A stretch of DNA of 64,000 nucleotides from Gracilaria gracilis. Taxonomy: Eukaryota > Rhodophyta > Florideophyceae > Gracilariales > Gracilariaceae. Positions 32,436 to 43,070 of the stretch are shown here, one piece after another (position 1 is the first letter of the stretch; every line of letters begins with the position of its first letter). Both the position numbers and the translations under genes were made by a program. Where the stretch lies: positions 1 through 64,000 of the forward strand of contig JARGSG010000134.1 in the NCBI GenBank assembly GCA_030374805.1. Reading direction: 5' to 3'. Under the pieces are notes generated by a model. It did not search any database. It worked only from the letters and a program-made list of their open reading frames with translations, and was not told the DNA's origin.

Positions 32436-33583
32436 CTATGACGTCCAAGTTTGAGCAGGTTTGTTGTCAAGAAATGGTTCGATTCGACGATCAAATAGGC
32501 CAAAGATACCCCCAGTGTGGACGAAAAGTATCTTTGAGTCGCTTTTAAATACGCAGTTGTCGGTCTCCCTTAAATTCCTTATCAATCCATACATTGCCTT
32601 CAAAGTGTACACCGGGTCAAGCACAATTCCTGTGCCACGCGATATCCGTAAACCCAACTCAATCTCTCCATCCGTGCTCCGGGCGTATCCCAATCCCTTA
32701 GCCTTCAATATATTCAGAATCTTCTCCGCTTCCACTTCGTGGGAGAGTTGTAGTTTTGCAAGCATCTCATTAAGATGTCTATAGAAATAGGCAGCAGAGT
32801 CACACACGGTGATGGCATGGACGCAAGCTGGGCTCCCTGCGAGGTAATTAGCTATCGCAAGGCCACTGGCTGTCCTTCCAGAACCCACAGCAACAACCAC
32901 GTCTGTGATCTGGTCTTCAATTCCCTGCGATAAAAGTTCATCAAAAGCTTCAATGTAGCCCCATACACCGATTTCATCAGATCCACCAATGCCGATCAGG
33001 TACGCGCGCCGTTGTTCGTGAAGAAGCTCCTGCTGTAGCTTCTTCATCTTTGGCAGCAAGCCCGCAAGGTATGAGACGGGACGAACCAGATGCATCTAGA
33101 CACCAAGCATCTTGTGAAACAAGACGTTTCCATCCGCACCGAGCTTTTCCGGGAATTCATTGTCCCTTGTTCGCAGAAACACATGCGCATGAAGGCCAAG
33201 TTCTTTCGCAACGACTGCGGTGGCGCGAGCGTGGTTAGATTGAATGCCACCGGCCGTGATCAAAGTGTCGCATCCGTTCGATAGCGCGTCTGCAACAATG
33301 AACTCCAGCTTTCGAATCTTGTTGCCAGACGTGGCAGAGCCTGTCATTTCGTCTCGCTTGATGTAGAAATGAATGTCGAGGGCAGGTCGGGGACGGCGCG
33401 GTGAAGGTGCCATGCGTGGTGTGGGGTTGGACGCATGGCCAGATTGAGCTTTGTAGGAGGGGCAAGATGCGCGATGCGCTTTGCGAACGATGGCGGGTTG
33501 TACGGCGATGGTGACCTCGTAAAGCTCATGGTGGGTTGATGTATGAATGCAGGTGGGTGTGGGGCGACGGCAGCTGTAACCAT
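32436..33583 (-). pseudogene. D-cysteine desulfhydrase / ACC deaminase family, disabled
   Basis: This PLP enzyme family breaks D-cysteine into pyruvate, ammonia and sulfide. The start is an ATG at 33583 or 33529; AKRIAHLAPPTKLNLA begins the fold. A frameshift lies at 33360-33430. The next frame holds FYIKRDEMTGSATSGNKIRK, whose GNK lysine binds PLP, then GGIQSNHARATA. A TAG at 33096-33098 interrupts MLGV and MHLVRPV. The rest is open: IGIGGSDEIGVWGYIEAF, VVAVGSGRTASGLA and FVHTGGIFGLFD. Domain order and length match a full family member, so only two lesions separate it from an intact gene. Confidence 0.88.
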
Positions 33584-34960
33584 CACTCGATCATCGGGCG
33601 CTTTCGGCAAAGGGTGTGCGATGAAAACGGTTTGTTCAAGATGGAAGGCAGCGCGTTTGTCGGAACGGGTTTGCTATTTTCGAGCGTTTGGGCCAGTTGT
33701 GGTAAGACTGGTGTTTGTTTTCACATGTCTGGTTGAGTGGTGGCCAGTTCCAATCTGTGCAGGGGATATTGTTGCTGGTGAGTGTGTGCTCCAGAACAGA
33801 GAAAGGCTCAAGCTGAGATGACACGCGGCGCTGATGAAAGATGGCACGACGCGAGGAGAGCTGTGTCATTCTACAGAATGTATAGATACTGTAGCATGAA
33901 GCGAAAATTGTGAGGCGCTCTAAAATTGTGATGGACACAGCTGGAGATCAAGAGTGATGCATGGTGCAATTGCTGAAACTTTGAACACGACTAGCACCGT
34001 GGCTAGGAACAATGTATCTATTTGCGATCGCACTGTAACGGGGAAGAGGAACGCTAGCAGTTAAATTGTGCGGCGCATGGCACAAGTATGATAGGATGGA
34101 TGTAACAGAATGAAAGCGTGAAAAGAGCCATAATGGTGTCAGGGGTGTAGATACATGTGCCATCACGAGCAAATTGGCCACGCACGCGCTGGAAAGGGTA
34201 ACGTTGCTACCGTTGGTAAATGCTGACACAACGACAGTTGGAGAAGGTGAAGTGCAGCGAAACGCTGCTTTGCTCTAAACAGACGCTGAAAGGCGCCAAG
34301 TGAACGCGGGGCTCGTATTTGGACGAGGCACAGTTGACAGAGGCACCATCGACGCCATCAAGACATGAGCCACGACATCGGGCTCAAGGAAGAAAATTTC
34401 GGAAGGTACCAACGGTATATATCTACAAGGCAAGCACGCGGTGAAGAGTCAGTCGTTCAGAGGATGAATGGAGCGCGCCGGGCGGGGAAAGGTGAAGCGC
34501 AACGGGGGAGTTGACGCGACGTTGCTTCACGAGGTGGTGCTTCGCCCAGCAAGGCGCGTCAAAAATAACGACAAAAAGCTGTTTTGGCGCTGTGTCGTCA
34601 CACACGCCGCCACGTAGATAGAGGCATAGCCGGCGGCGCGCGCCCCACAAACGGCCAAAGCTCTCCGTCACGACAGTAAACTGATGGCGGCGGAGCCCAT
34701 CAGCTTCGTTGCTTGTTGTGTTGCCGCCGCAACCCGGCTGATGTGACATCACTCATTGCGTTAGAGCTTTTCGGCGGCGGGACGCGACGGCGAGCCATTC
34801 AATGCATGTCTAACTTCACCACACCGCCTTGCAGTTTGCAACTCTCTGCTATCGATAAGCGTTTGCTGCCCTCCTGCACGCCGCCTACCACAATCCTCGC
34901 TTCTCTTCGTCTACGAGGCAGAGACGCCGACCCCGTGCGCCCACTCCTTCACCCACACCC
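33584..34960. other. Intergenic between two divergent host-like pseudogenes
   Basis: About 1.4 kb, containing the 5' flanks of the desulfhydrase (minus) and NOL10 (plus) copies. No protein-like frame. A TATA-like CGGTATATATCTACAAGG lies near 34411. Confidence 0.45.
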
Positions 34961-36223
34961 ATGGTGCGTCGCGCGCCCGGAGCGTACGACGCTAAAGTGT
35001 ACAATGTGTCCGGTCGGCGCGCAGTTTCTCTGCACGCAAATCTCTCCATCGGCGCGCGCGCCACCGCCGCGCAGAAGCGTGCCCGTCGCAAGCTGGAGCT
35101 CCAAGACACCAACACCGATCTCATTCAAGACTTTTCGTTCCCGACAGTGTCGCAGCGAATCGAGCAATCGGCGGACGGCCGTTACATCTTCGCGTCCGGA
35201 ACGTACCCCCCCCCCCCCCCCCCAGATTCACGTGTACGACACACACGACCTGTCGCTCAAGTTCAAGCGCCACGTCAACACCGACATTGTCCACTTTCAA
35301 ATCCTCGAGTCCGACTAGCGCAAGTTTGCGCTACTCACGTCCGACCGCTACGTCGACCTTCACTCGCCGTTCGGCAGCCACTACAGAATGCGCGTTCCGA
35401 ATTTCGGCCGCCATATGATGCTCCAGAACGCAACCAGCGATCTCCTTTATGTGGCCGAGGCGCCGATGTGTGGCAATTTGACCTGCAGCACGGCCACTTT
35501 CTAGCCCAAATACCTACCCTTTCCGGGGCGAATGGCGGCAACAACGTGTGCGCTATAAGCCCCATCAACGCCCTGCTTGCGTTCGGCGGAGAATCTAGAC
35601 TGCTGGACATTTAGGGTTTGCGCACGGTCACCCGCACGCAGACAGCCGGTGCCTCCTTGGACTTGGCTGCCGCCTTCCGACGCCACGGGCCGTACAAAGG
35701 TCACCGCTTGCAGGTAACCAGCTTGTGATTTGACGAGTGCGATGGAGTGTCTCTGGCTGTCGGCTGTAGCGCCGCCTACACGCTGCTGTCCGACCTGCGC
35801 TCGCCGCGGCCGCTGCTGGTGAGAAATCAGGGCAAAGTGCTTGACGTGCAAAGCGTGCGTCTGCACGATGACGGCAAGCACTTTATCACGGCGGACGGGC
35901 GCAGGGTCAAGATGTGGTAGCGGAAGAGTGGCACTAACATGGTGGCCATCGAGCCAAACTTGGACGTGAAGGACCTGTGCGTGATTGGTGGCTCCGCCGT
36001 GATGTGTACAGCGTTGAAGACGCAGCGCGTGAAGACGTTCTACATCCTCGCGCTCGGCAACGTGCCTAAGTATTGCGCATTCTTGAACGCTTCCCATTAT
36101 GAATGGGAGGACAGCAAATACTTGAAACGGACGCATGCTCTGGATGGACTTGACGTCGAAAAGGTGTACGAAGAAGGCCTTTATTTAAGGAAAGGCAGAC
36201 GAACGTTGATTACCCAGATATGA
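34961..36223 (+). pseudogene. NOL10: NOL10/Enp2-like WD40 ribosome biogenesis factor, decayed
   Basis: NOL10 (yeast Enp2) is a nucleolar WD40 protein needed for small-subunit rRNA processing. The ATG at 34961 gives AKVYNVSGRRAVSL, then DFSFPTVSQRIEQSADGRYI and FASGTY, a family hallmark. An 18-base C run shifts the frame; after it come DTHDLSLKFKRHVNTDI and NFGRHM. Later parts are FDECDGVSLAVGC, LRSPRPLLV, ITADGRRVKMW and FYILALGNVPKYCAFL. In-frame stops replace expected residues at about 35317, 35612, 35728 and 35919. The C-terminal NUC153-type part is missing after about 36223. Confidence 0.85.
35206..35223 (+). repeat. Run of 18 C in the NOL10-like frame
   Basis: Seventeen C would keep the frame between GTY and QIHVYD; 18 does not. 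Either a real slippage mutation or a homopolymer read error. Confidence 0.85.
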
Positions 36224-36479
36224 CCCCGTGTAGGTTCATGTGAAGCATGCGGCGCCGACGATTTACTCTGGCAGCTGTCAACTGCAAAACGCTTCTCTCT
36301 AAGCGCAGGAACAATGACCGGAACTCAGTGACGGGGTTAGACCCACGTATGGTGCTGACGTATTGTGCAACGCAGCCTGAGGAGCGTTTTACAGATTCCC
36401 CAAGACCACTGTGAACATCACATTCCAAGAGGCTGAATTGGAGATGTACGATAAATACCAGTTCGTTTCACACAGTGAG
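36224..36479. other. Spacer, probably holds left end of tnp2 element
   Basis: No gene. I searched for a partner of the candidate right end CACTGTCAGTGG (minus strand, 40800-40789) and found only a weak match, CACTGTGAAC near 36408. Confidence 0.4.
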
Positions 36480-37988
36480 CTACTTGTGTTTGGGTTGGGT
36501 CATTTGACAGGCACCAAACTGCTCGCGCCGCACATCCACCATAGATCTTGATGGTGCGAAATGACGAGGCCTCTTTCCACGGCGCCCAGAGCCACGGGGA
36601 CATATTTGCGAAATACTTCTCTGCTTGTTGGGGGCCACGTGGTTAACGTTTCTAACTTCTTTTTGTCTAGTCGAATCGTTGTTTAGAAGGATGTTCGTTG
36701 TTGTACTTCCATTAAGTCGCCTCAACAGGGCACTGGTTGGCGAAAGGCCCATAGTACGTGGCACATAATTGTTCTGTCCAGGTGTACTTCTCTGCATTGG
36801 AATAAGACTCTCTGACACGGTTCTATTTCCCCCGGATACTGTCGACTGAATGGAAGTACCTTCTTGGGTTCTGATGAGGGGAGTAGGATCGCTTGATCGG
36901 CGCTCAAAAGAAGCGTACTCATGAGCTCTAGTAAATATTTCTGGTAACGGGGTCTCGGCGGCAGCATACTCTTCCACGCATCTGTTCTGTATGGATGGAA
37001 TTTGACGAGTAAGTGGAACATCGTGAACATTCGAAGCATCTTTGGGTTCTGTGCTCTGCTGTGCTGATACCTGGTTGCAGCCAACAGGTCTGTGCCTCAA
37101 AGGTGAGACATGCTCACTTTCATGTTCTGCTTGTGACCAAGGAGCATGTGGACGACGTGCAAAAGAAACGGATGGTTCCATATCGAATGGTGTTTCTCTC
37201 GCCCTTATTTCAGATTCTTGCTGTAAGACAAACACTCGCTCCAATCTTTCGTTTTCCGTTAAGCAAACCGCATTTGTCATTCGGGCTGGGTCTCCGACCG
37301 CACTGCGTTGAACGTCAGGCTGTCGAGCTCTCAATGTATCATCATCAATGAGTACTTCATGACGTCTTGTAAGTTTTTTCTTTCCAGTACGCAACTTTGA
37401 CTTCATTTTCTGTTTGGAGAGCTCCCGTAATGGCCAGTAGTACGCCCCTTGTGCAAATACATTGAGGTCTTGCAAACCGGCCGCCTCTCGAATGATCATC
37501 TCACAGTTTCTTTTCTCTTTTTCACAAGCTTCTTTCCAGGTGCAATGACCGTAGAGGTCAGGAATATGGAAATTGAATAATCCTTCGAGACAATGCATCG
37601 CATCACCGTTTATGACGTCATCTGGGACATCAGGTTCGAACTGAAGGTACTTTGGTCCATTTGCTTGTTCGTTCAACTGGTGTATTTTATTTCTCAAATA
37701 AGGGGCAACATTGAACACCCGTACGTAATCTCGTCCTTGAACAGGTTTTCGGATTGGAGGAAGATATGAACGCGGTAGTAGTCTGCTAACATCTATGGTC
37801 AAATGATCACCTTTCTTCTCAAGATTGCGCACGATTTTGAACTGGTCCTCCAGCAACACACGTATTTCTCCAAGCTGGTTAGAGATACTCGCCATTGTCG
37901 TTGAAACCAGATCGGGGCTGCCAGGAACAGATGAAGATGTCAGGAGAGGTAGTGAACTTCGATGGGTTACAATTCGAAGAGTGTGCAT
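36480..37988 (-). CDS. Partner protein of tnp2 transposon, unknown function
   Basis: An intact frame of 502 codons from the ATG at 37988 to TAG; in-frame codons continue upstream to 38042 but without ATG. It holds a likely coiled coil near the start (ISNQLGEIRVLLEDQFKIVR). A conserved-looking domain follows (VFNVAPYLRNKIHQL, ALEGLFNF-like HCLEGLFNFHIPDLYGHCTW, CEMIIREAAGLQ). The C-terminal half is Ser/Pro/Gln-rich and disordered, ending in a basic patch (GSGRRGKRPRHF). It lies head-to-head with the transposase, 286 bp apart. Plant CACTA elements also encode a second, DNA-binding protein, so a binding role is plausible but inferred. Confidence 0.65.
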   Translation of the reverse strand: MHTLRIVTHRSSLPLLTSSSVPGSPDLVSTTMASISNQLGEIRVLLEDQFKIVRNLEKKGDHLTIDVSRLLPRSYLPPIRKPVQGRDYVRVFNVAPYLRNKIHQLNEQANGPKYLQFEPDVPDDVINGDAMHCLEGLFNFHIPDLYGHCTWKEACEKEKRNCEMIIREAAGLQDLNVFAQGAYYWPLRELSKQKMKSKLRTGKKKLTRRHEVLIDDDTLRARQPDVQRSAVGDPARMTNAVCLTENERLERVFVLQQESEIRARETPFDMEPSVSFARRPHAPWSQAEHESEHVSPLRHRPVGCNQVSAQQSTEPKDASNVHDVPLTRQIPSIQNRCVEEYAAAETPLPEIFTRAHEYASFERRSSDPTPLIRTQEGTSIQSTVSGGNRTVSESLIPMQRSTPGQNNYVPRTMGLSPTSALLRRLNGSTTTNILLNNDSTRQKEVRNVNHVAPNKQRSISQICPRGSGRRGKRPRHFAPSRSMVDVRREQFGACQMTQPKHK

Positions 37989-38274
37989 ACAACAAGACAC
38001 TTTTTCGGTTAAAGAAGGTAAAGACGCTGACCATATTGACACTACAGTTTCGTTTCGTCTGTGTATTTAGCTAACTTTCGTAACTTTCTATGATTTATTC
38101 ACCTTTTCATATCGTACATGGTATTTAGCGTCCCCGCACAAGCCAGGTATGTTCAACACAACTGCGCTACGAGTAACAAACCAACTTGTCAAGACTAACA
38201 ATGAATCGATTTGTGTGTCCTCCGTGGTTTGACTGTGGGTGCCCGTTAGGACACACCCTGTGAGCCGTACAACT
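37989..38274. promoter_or_regulatory. Shared divergent promoter region of the tnp2 gene pair
   Basis: 286 bp between the two start codons. No clear TATA box on either strand. The head-to-head arrangement implies that both genes are driven from here. Confidence 0.45.
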
Positions 38275-40779
38275 ATGCTGGCTCATAGAAAATCAGCTAA
38301 TGCAAAGAGAAGAAGATTGAATCGCGGACGTTTTCGTTGGGGACCAAGATACGCTGTATCCGGAACAGGTTTGCACCATTTCGATTGTCTCGACAGCCTC
38401 GTGGAGCACGAATCAGAAGAAGAGTCTCCCTCCTCAGATAACCACATTCTCCTTGCTGCTAATATGCATCAATTTGCCCCAAATTTGAGCACAGAACGTG
38501 AAGGTCCATCTTCTCCACACCTCGAAATCTCATCATTGGATGTAGAAAGCCAGCCGAGAGCCTCAAATATCGAAGCTGTTGTAAGTAGCGATAGCGCAAT
38601 GGAAAATGAAGGTGCTACATCTCGTCATGGTCCTACAAACCGTAACAATTATGACAACCCTGAACTTTCAGCTTTCCCGCCAGCTGATGCTGCAGGCATG
38701 CACCACCCATTACACAATTTCTCTGTCCCGGAATATCTTCCAGAGCAGACACAGACTGGCAACCCTGAAATGCTCTCCAATATCTCTGTCGCAATCAATA
38801 GCAGCAACCAATATGAAGATAGCAATTTCGATGAAGGTTTGGAAGAGAATGAAATCAACCGCTTTGAAGCTCCCACACGATTAGAAGGTCTCCGTGGCTG
38901 GATCATGGAAAACAGGGGATGGCTAGAGCTTTTTCAGAAACAAGGTCTTGAAGTCGCTGTAATAGATGAGATATTGAGAATGCTTGCGGCGCCTTGTCGC
39001 TCTTGGAAAACAGTCGTTAGTTTCGTCAATAGGTCAACTGGGCTCTTACAGACCTTGGAAACATATGCAATCTGTCCTGGGCATATGTGCTTTGCATCTC
39101 TTGATGGAGGAGCTTATAATGACAACAAGTGCTCTGAGTGCGGAGCGTTCGGCCCACTGCAAAAGCCGTTTATCCATTCCGTTTGTTACATTCCCCTTCT
39201 TCCGAGACTGGAGGGGATTGTGGGCAGTAGAGGTCTCTGCCAGCAGCTCTATGCCTACCGAGATGAAATGGAGAATAAAGGGGCGTACTCTGATGTTTTT
39301 GATGGTTTGGCTTTTGATCGAATCCTGAAGAAACATGGAGAAGGAGAGCTATACAATGATGTGTTCTTGTCCATCTCAACGGATGGGTTTCAGCCTTTTA
39401 AGAATACTTCTACAGACACTTGGTTGATAATCGCCATTCTACTCAATCTGCCACCAAATCAGCGCTACATGACGCGAAATATTCTTCCCCTTATGTTCAT
39501 TGCTGGGCCGCAAGAGCCGAAGAATCTGGAGTCATACCTTGTTCCCCTCGTTGATGAAATTAAGCGGATCTATGAATCAGGAGGTGCACTTCTGCGCTTC
39601 TACTATGGAACACGGCGTAAAGTGCGTATCCATATCTTGGCAATACAAGGAGACACACCAGCAGTCTCCAAACTTGCGGGTCTGACTGGACATAGAGGAA
39701 AGCATCCCTGTCGATCCTGCAACGTTCAAGGTCTATATATTGCTCGTCACAGAGGTTATTACTACCCATCTCAAATCTTGGATAACACTGGATCGAGAAG
39801 TGTCATCTATAATCCTTCCAGGTTGTCGATTCGTGACGTAAGTATTGAGAATGCTATACAGCAGATTCAGAACTGTGTCAATCGAGCTCAGAGAACAAAT
39901 GTGGCAAGAGAGATTGGAATTAAACGGCGTTCCGTTCTATGTCATCTTCCCAACATCTTGCCGTACAAATCTTTCCCTCATGACACAATGCACCTGTTCT
40001 ACAACATTGAAAAAGAGCTTCTGTTGATCCTCACAAGTGACATAAAGGACAAATTTGTGCTTGGTGAAAGTAGCATCAAACGTCTTGACGAAGAGCTAAA
40101 GAATTGGGCAACAACAATATCAGGACAGCTGATACAACGGAAACCGAGAGCACTAAGCAATTTTATGTCATGGAAAGCGGCAGAACATAAGTCTTTTACA
40201 ATATCCTATGCGCTGGTGCTGATGGACGGGTATCTTCCCCAATTGTACATGAAGGGTATTGGGGATTTTGCGGAGCTTGTTGATATTTGTAGTCGGGCAT
40301 CACTGACTGAAGAAGACACTCGACGTGTAGGACAACTTTCATTACGATTTCTGCGCCACTTTGAGAGACACTGTTACAAATACTCAGAAGATCGTGTGCA
40401 TATGTGTAAGTCAGTGTTCCACATGCTCCTCCACCTCGAGGAAACCATACGAGAACATGGACCACTGATATGTGTTTCTCAATACTGTATGGAGAGATCA
40501 ATTGGTTGGAGCGTCGATCGCCTCAATGCACGTCATAGAGCGGCAGAGTCAATGCTCAATACTTCTTTATTTCGAGAGGCATGCAGAATCTTTTACAGTC
40601 AGCCATTCGACGATAATGAAGATCACTATATGTCCACTACACGACACGGAGGACATGAATTACTTGGGACAGAAAACGAAAGAGAGGCGGAATGCTCGGA
40701 ATGGATAGAGAGGATAGAGCTCTATTATGAGGGCCTTCATTGTGCTGACATCGAATTGCCATTGCTCCATAGTACTTAG
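38275..40779 (+). CDS. CACTA/EnSpm-type transposase (tnp2 family)
   Basis: Intact, 834 codons from the ATG at 38275. Residues 1-190 are a variable, acidic N-terminal region. The tnp2 transposase domain follows: ISTDGFQPFKN (first catalytic-type Asp), LIIAILLNLPPNQRY, FIAGPQEPKNLESYLVPLVD, AIQGDTPAVSKLAGL (second Asp) and a zinc-binding-like GKHPCRSCNV. HDTMHLFYNIEKELL and SQYCMERSIGWSVDRLNARH mark the C-terminal half. It would cut and join the element's ends. This is one of very few undamaged long frames in the window, which suggests recent arrival or selection. Its last about 25 codons recur at 55.53-55.60 kb. Confidence 0.88.
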   Translation: MLAHRKSANAKRRRLNRGRFRWGPRYAVSGTGLHHFDCLDSLVEHESEEESPSSDNHILLAANMHQFAPNLSTEREGPSSPHLEISSLDVESQPRASNIEAVVSSDSAMENEGATSRHGPTNRNNYDNPELSAFPPADAAGMHHPLHNFSVPEYLPEQTQTGNPEMLSNISVAINSSNQYEDSNFDEGLEENEINRFEAPTRLEGLRGWIMENRGWLELFQKQGLEVAVIDEILRMLAAPCRSWKTVVSFVNRSTGLLQTLETYAICPGHMCFASLDGGAYNDNKCSECGAFGPLQKPFIHSVCYIPLLPRLEGIVGSRGLCQQLYAYRDEMENKGAYSDVFDGLAFDRILKKHGEGELYNDVFLSISTDGFQPFKNTSTDTWLIIAILLNLPPNQRYMTRNILPLMFIAGPQEPKNLESYLVPLVDEIKRIYESGGALLRFYYGTRRKVRIHILAIQGDTPAVSKLAGLTGHRGKHPCRSCNVQGLYIARHRGYYYPSQILDNTGSRSVIYNPSRLSIRDVSIENAIQQIQNCVNRAQRTNVAREIGIKRRSVLCHLPNILPYKSFPHDTMHLFYNIEKELLLILTSDIKDKFVLGESSIKRLDEELKNWATTISGQLIQRKPRALSNFMSWKAAEHKSFTISYALVLMDGYLPQLYMKGIGDFAELVDICSRASLTEEDTRRVGQLSLRFLRHFERHCYKYSEDRVHMCKSVFHMLLHLEETIREHGPLICVSQYCMERSIGWSVDRLNARHRAAESMLNTSLFREACRIFYSQPFDDNEDHYMSTTRHGGHELLGTENEREAECSEWIERIELYYEGLHCADIELPLLHST

Positions 40780-40984
40780 CTCAGCCCACCACTGACAGTG
40801 GGTGCGCCGGGCAAAATAATTCGTAAAATATATACGTAAATACAGCAATGTTGGATGCACTGCGTCCGGCATATCCGTGCTAGACGTGTGCTTTTCACAC
40901 CCGCTAAGCGGCGTCTCGAACTTTGCAATCCACGTGTACATCTGTGGAAACTACCTCAGCGAGGCGACACGCTAATAGCGGTGT

Positions 40985-41420
40985 AACTCATATATGATAC
41001 TGGGATAATTAGCGAAACAAGCCAGAAACTGGTAGTAAAGAAATTCCTTAGGGACCCTGAGGGGTGATTTTACTGAGACCAGTCATGGTTACTCTCTTTA
41101 GAGGAGCCATGAACCTACGTAGGTAGTAGCAACCATAGCCCGACCGTAGGGATGAAGACCACGTACTTCAAGAAGAAGATACGACTCAGGGGAGCTTTAC
41201 TTAGTGGCTCCAGGGCGAGATCGCCCGAGCATATATACTTTCTACTGTATCTAGGGCTGCGCACTCCCACGAGGGCTCTACACGTGGACAACCCAGTTTC
41301 AGGGTGCCAAAGTATCCGCCCAGCTATTGTGACGCCAAATATTTGGACAAATATGCCACAAGGTCCTACTGTACACCTTTTACATAGGTTCTATCCCCGA
41401 TTCACCTAACAAGGTATAAA
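40985..41420 (-). repeat. Fragment of gypsy LTR C, inverted
   Basis: This stretch matches the reverse complement of about 55655-56065, the first half of LTR C. Landmarks shared in order include ACTCAGG, GGGCGAGATCGCCCGAGCAT, GACGCCAAATATTTGGACAAATATGCCACAAGG and CACCTAACAAGGTA. It is truncated on both sides. TATAAATAGG just outside at 41416 does not match LTR C. Confidence 0.75.
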
Positions 41421-42105
41421 TAGGCCTGCCCGTGCGCACGTAGCGAGTAGGTACGCCCGCAACATATACATTCTCGACTCGCAGTAAAGGACTTATTCCA
41501 ACCTCTACGCTATATATTTGCCCAGAAGATGCCTAGCAGTACATTGGGAACACTTCTTGTTTTAATAAACTCTCGAAGAGCGTGGAAACCTTAGTAGTAT
41601 TCTTATTGTGCAGCTCTTTTACAATACTAAACTGACTTTTATATACACTAAATACAACAGCAGCCCGTGCAATCTTTTGGTCAAAGCTACGAACGAAATG
41701 GGAAAAATAATAATCATTGTCTGACTCCCGGGATAGGTGTGCCAATTTATACAAGGCTACTATGCGACCATTAAAATTGAACAAGAGTATTTTGCGCTTG
41801 GATGCAAGTGCGCTTAAGGTCGTGGTGAAAGTGCTGAAGTTCAATGCCTTCGTTTACTAGAAAGGCAGTGGTTGTGGTGTCTTAAGAAAGCACCACAGCT
41901 GTTCCCAATCAGAAACACAGCTACTCTAGGCAACTACCTTAACTGGATGTGCCACCTAAAAGTGGGTGGTACCATCCTGGGTTGCTGTGCTATTCTAAGT
42001 GGATGCATGTATCCACTACAAGCACATATAGTTTGTTAAAAATAGTTATTCATTGTGCAGTAGTATTTGTCTCATAACTTACACTAGAAATCTTATCGTA
42101 TTCAA
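41421..42105. other. Spacer, no recognised gene
   Basis: A 103-codon minus-strand frame (41533-41844) has no ATG-supported homology that I can recognise. Otherwise empty. Confidence 0.35.
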
Positions 42106-42109
42106 ATAC

Positions 42110-42702
42110 GTCTGCTAGTCTGCTAAGAAACCGCCAATGAACATTCTTGCATTCGCCATGATCGCTGAAAAATCTGACTTAGATGTTTCTGCTATTTTAG
42201 GAATTGGGCGCCCAACCAAGATTGACCAAGCGTAGAAGCAAACCAAAACCGCGTATTCACTGCCATTTTCAGGTGACTATCTCGGTAGAGTCAATGATTT
42301 GGAGTCGAAACTGGGTGCGAACTCATTCCATATTACGTTTGCCCCGTATTTTGACGCCAAATATTGCGACAGAGTTGCAAGGGTTTTCTTCATAGATTTT
42401 GAGTGCTTACATTTGCAAGGACGGTTCTGCCCAGGGTTGAAAGTATCTAAAATGACAAAGGTGCGATTATTTGTGTCCACACAGCAAAGCATCCAATGAT
42501 TTTCATTGACAGGCGAAGGCCAAATTATGCCATCGATTTCATATCGTTCATAGCGGTGCATCATCTTCGTCAGTGCCTTTCTGTCCCCACGTGCTGCAAG
42601 AGGTATCATAAAAGTTGAAAAGTAAAGAAAGTGCTTGTCGCCTTCATGAACAATTTTTTTCAACATTCGAAGTATAAAAGCTTCAACGATAACATCCGAC
42701 AA
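42110..42702 (-). pseudogene. MULE: Ulp1-like SUMO protease domain, catalytic Cys lost
   Basis: The C-terminal module of the MULE protein resembles C48 (Ulp1/SENP) cysteine proteases, which process SUMO. WLSDVIVEAFILRML opens the fold, NENHWMLCCVDTNNRT contains the catalytic His, and VILDTFNPG supplies the acidic partner position. After a break, ENGSEYAVLVCFYAW stands where the family has NGxDCGxxVC: the catalytic Cys codon (42255-42253) is TAC, tyrosine, and the preceding Asp is Glu. Ulp1 domains fused to MULE transposases are known in plants (KAONASHI type). Confidence 0.78.
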
Positions 42703-43064
42703 CCAGTTGCCAATTCGTAAAGAAGAGAAATCGACAAGAACAATTTTAACCCGGCCATTTGCAACACATATGTCCCGGGGTTTCTCTCGTTTTTTCCATT
42801 ACCAAATTGTATTTCTTTTTTGAGATTATCGCTCGTGGTGAGTGATGGAAAGGGTGATACACTTCTTTTTAGAATAGTACGCCATCTATTGTTTTGAACA
42901 ACGTCGGATGAGTCAACTTTTCCATCTTCGTAGACTATTTTTAAAATCCCCATGCCCTGCTTCCCCAAAATTTCGGTCCTTCCACGATACCAACATAGAT
43001 CCAAGTTCCAAAACACATCCACTATACTTCCCTTCGTCATAATATCTCTTCTGAATGTGTTCAA
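42703..43064 (-). pseudogene. MULE: Tudor/Agenet-like domain
   Basis: A segment starting SIVDVFWNLDLCWYRG and continuing GMGILKIVYEDGKVDSSDVV has the alternating aromatic/acidic pattern of a Tudor-like barrel that binds modified chromatin. It lies between the SWIM part and the Ulp1 part and shifts frame before WLSD. The Tudor call is by pattern only. Confidence 0.5.
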
Positions 43065-43070
43065 TGTTGC

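Noticed and set aside
36400..36420. CACTGTGAACATC as the left terminal repeat of the tnp2 element
   Set aside because: Only six bases match the proposed right end and no 3-bp target duplication is seen.
41533..41844. 103-codon minus-strand frame
   Set aside because: No recognisable motif and no link to the MULE or tnp2 genes beside it.
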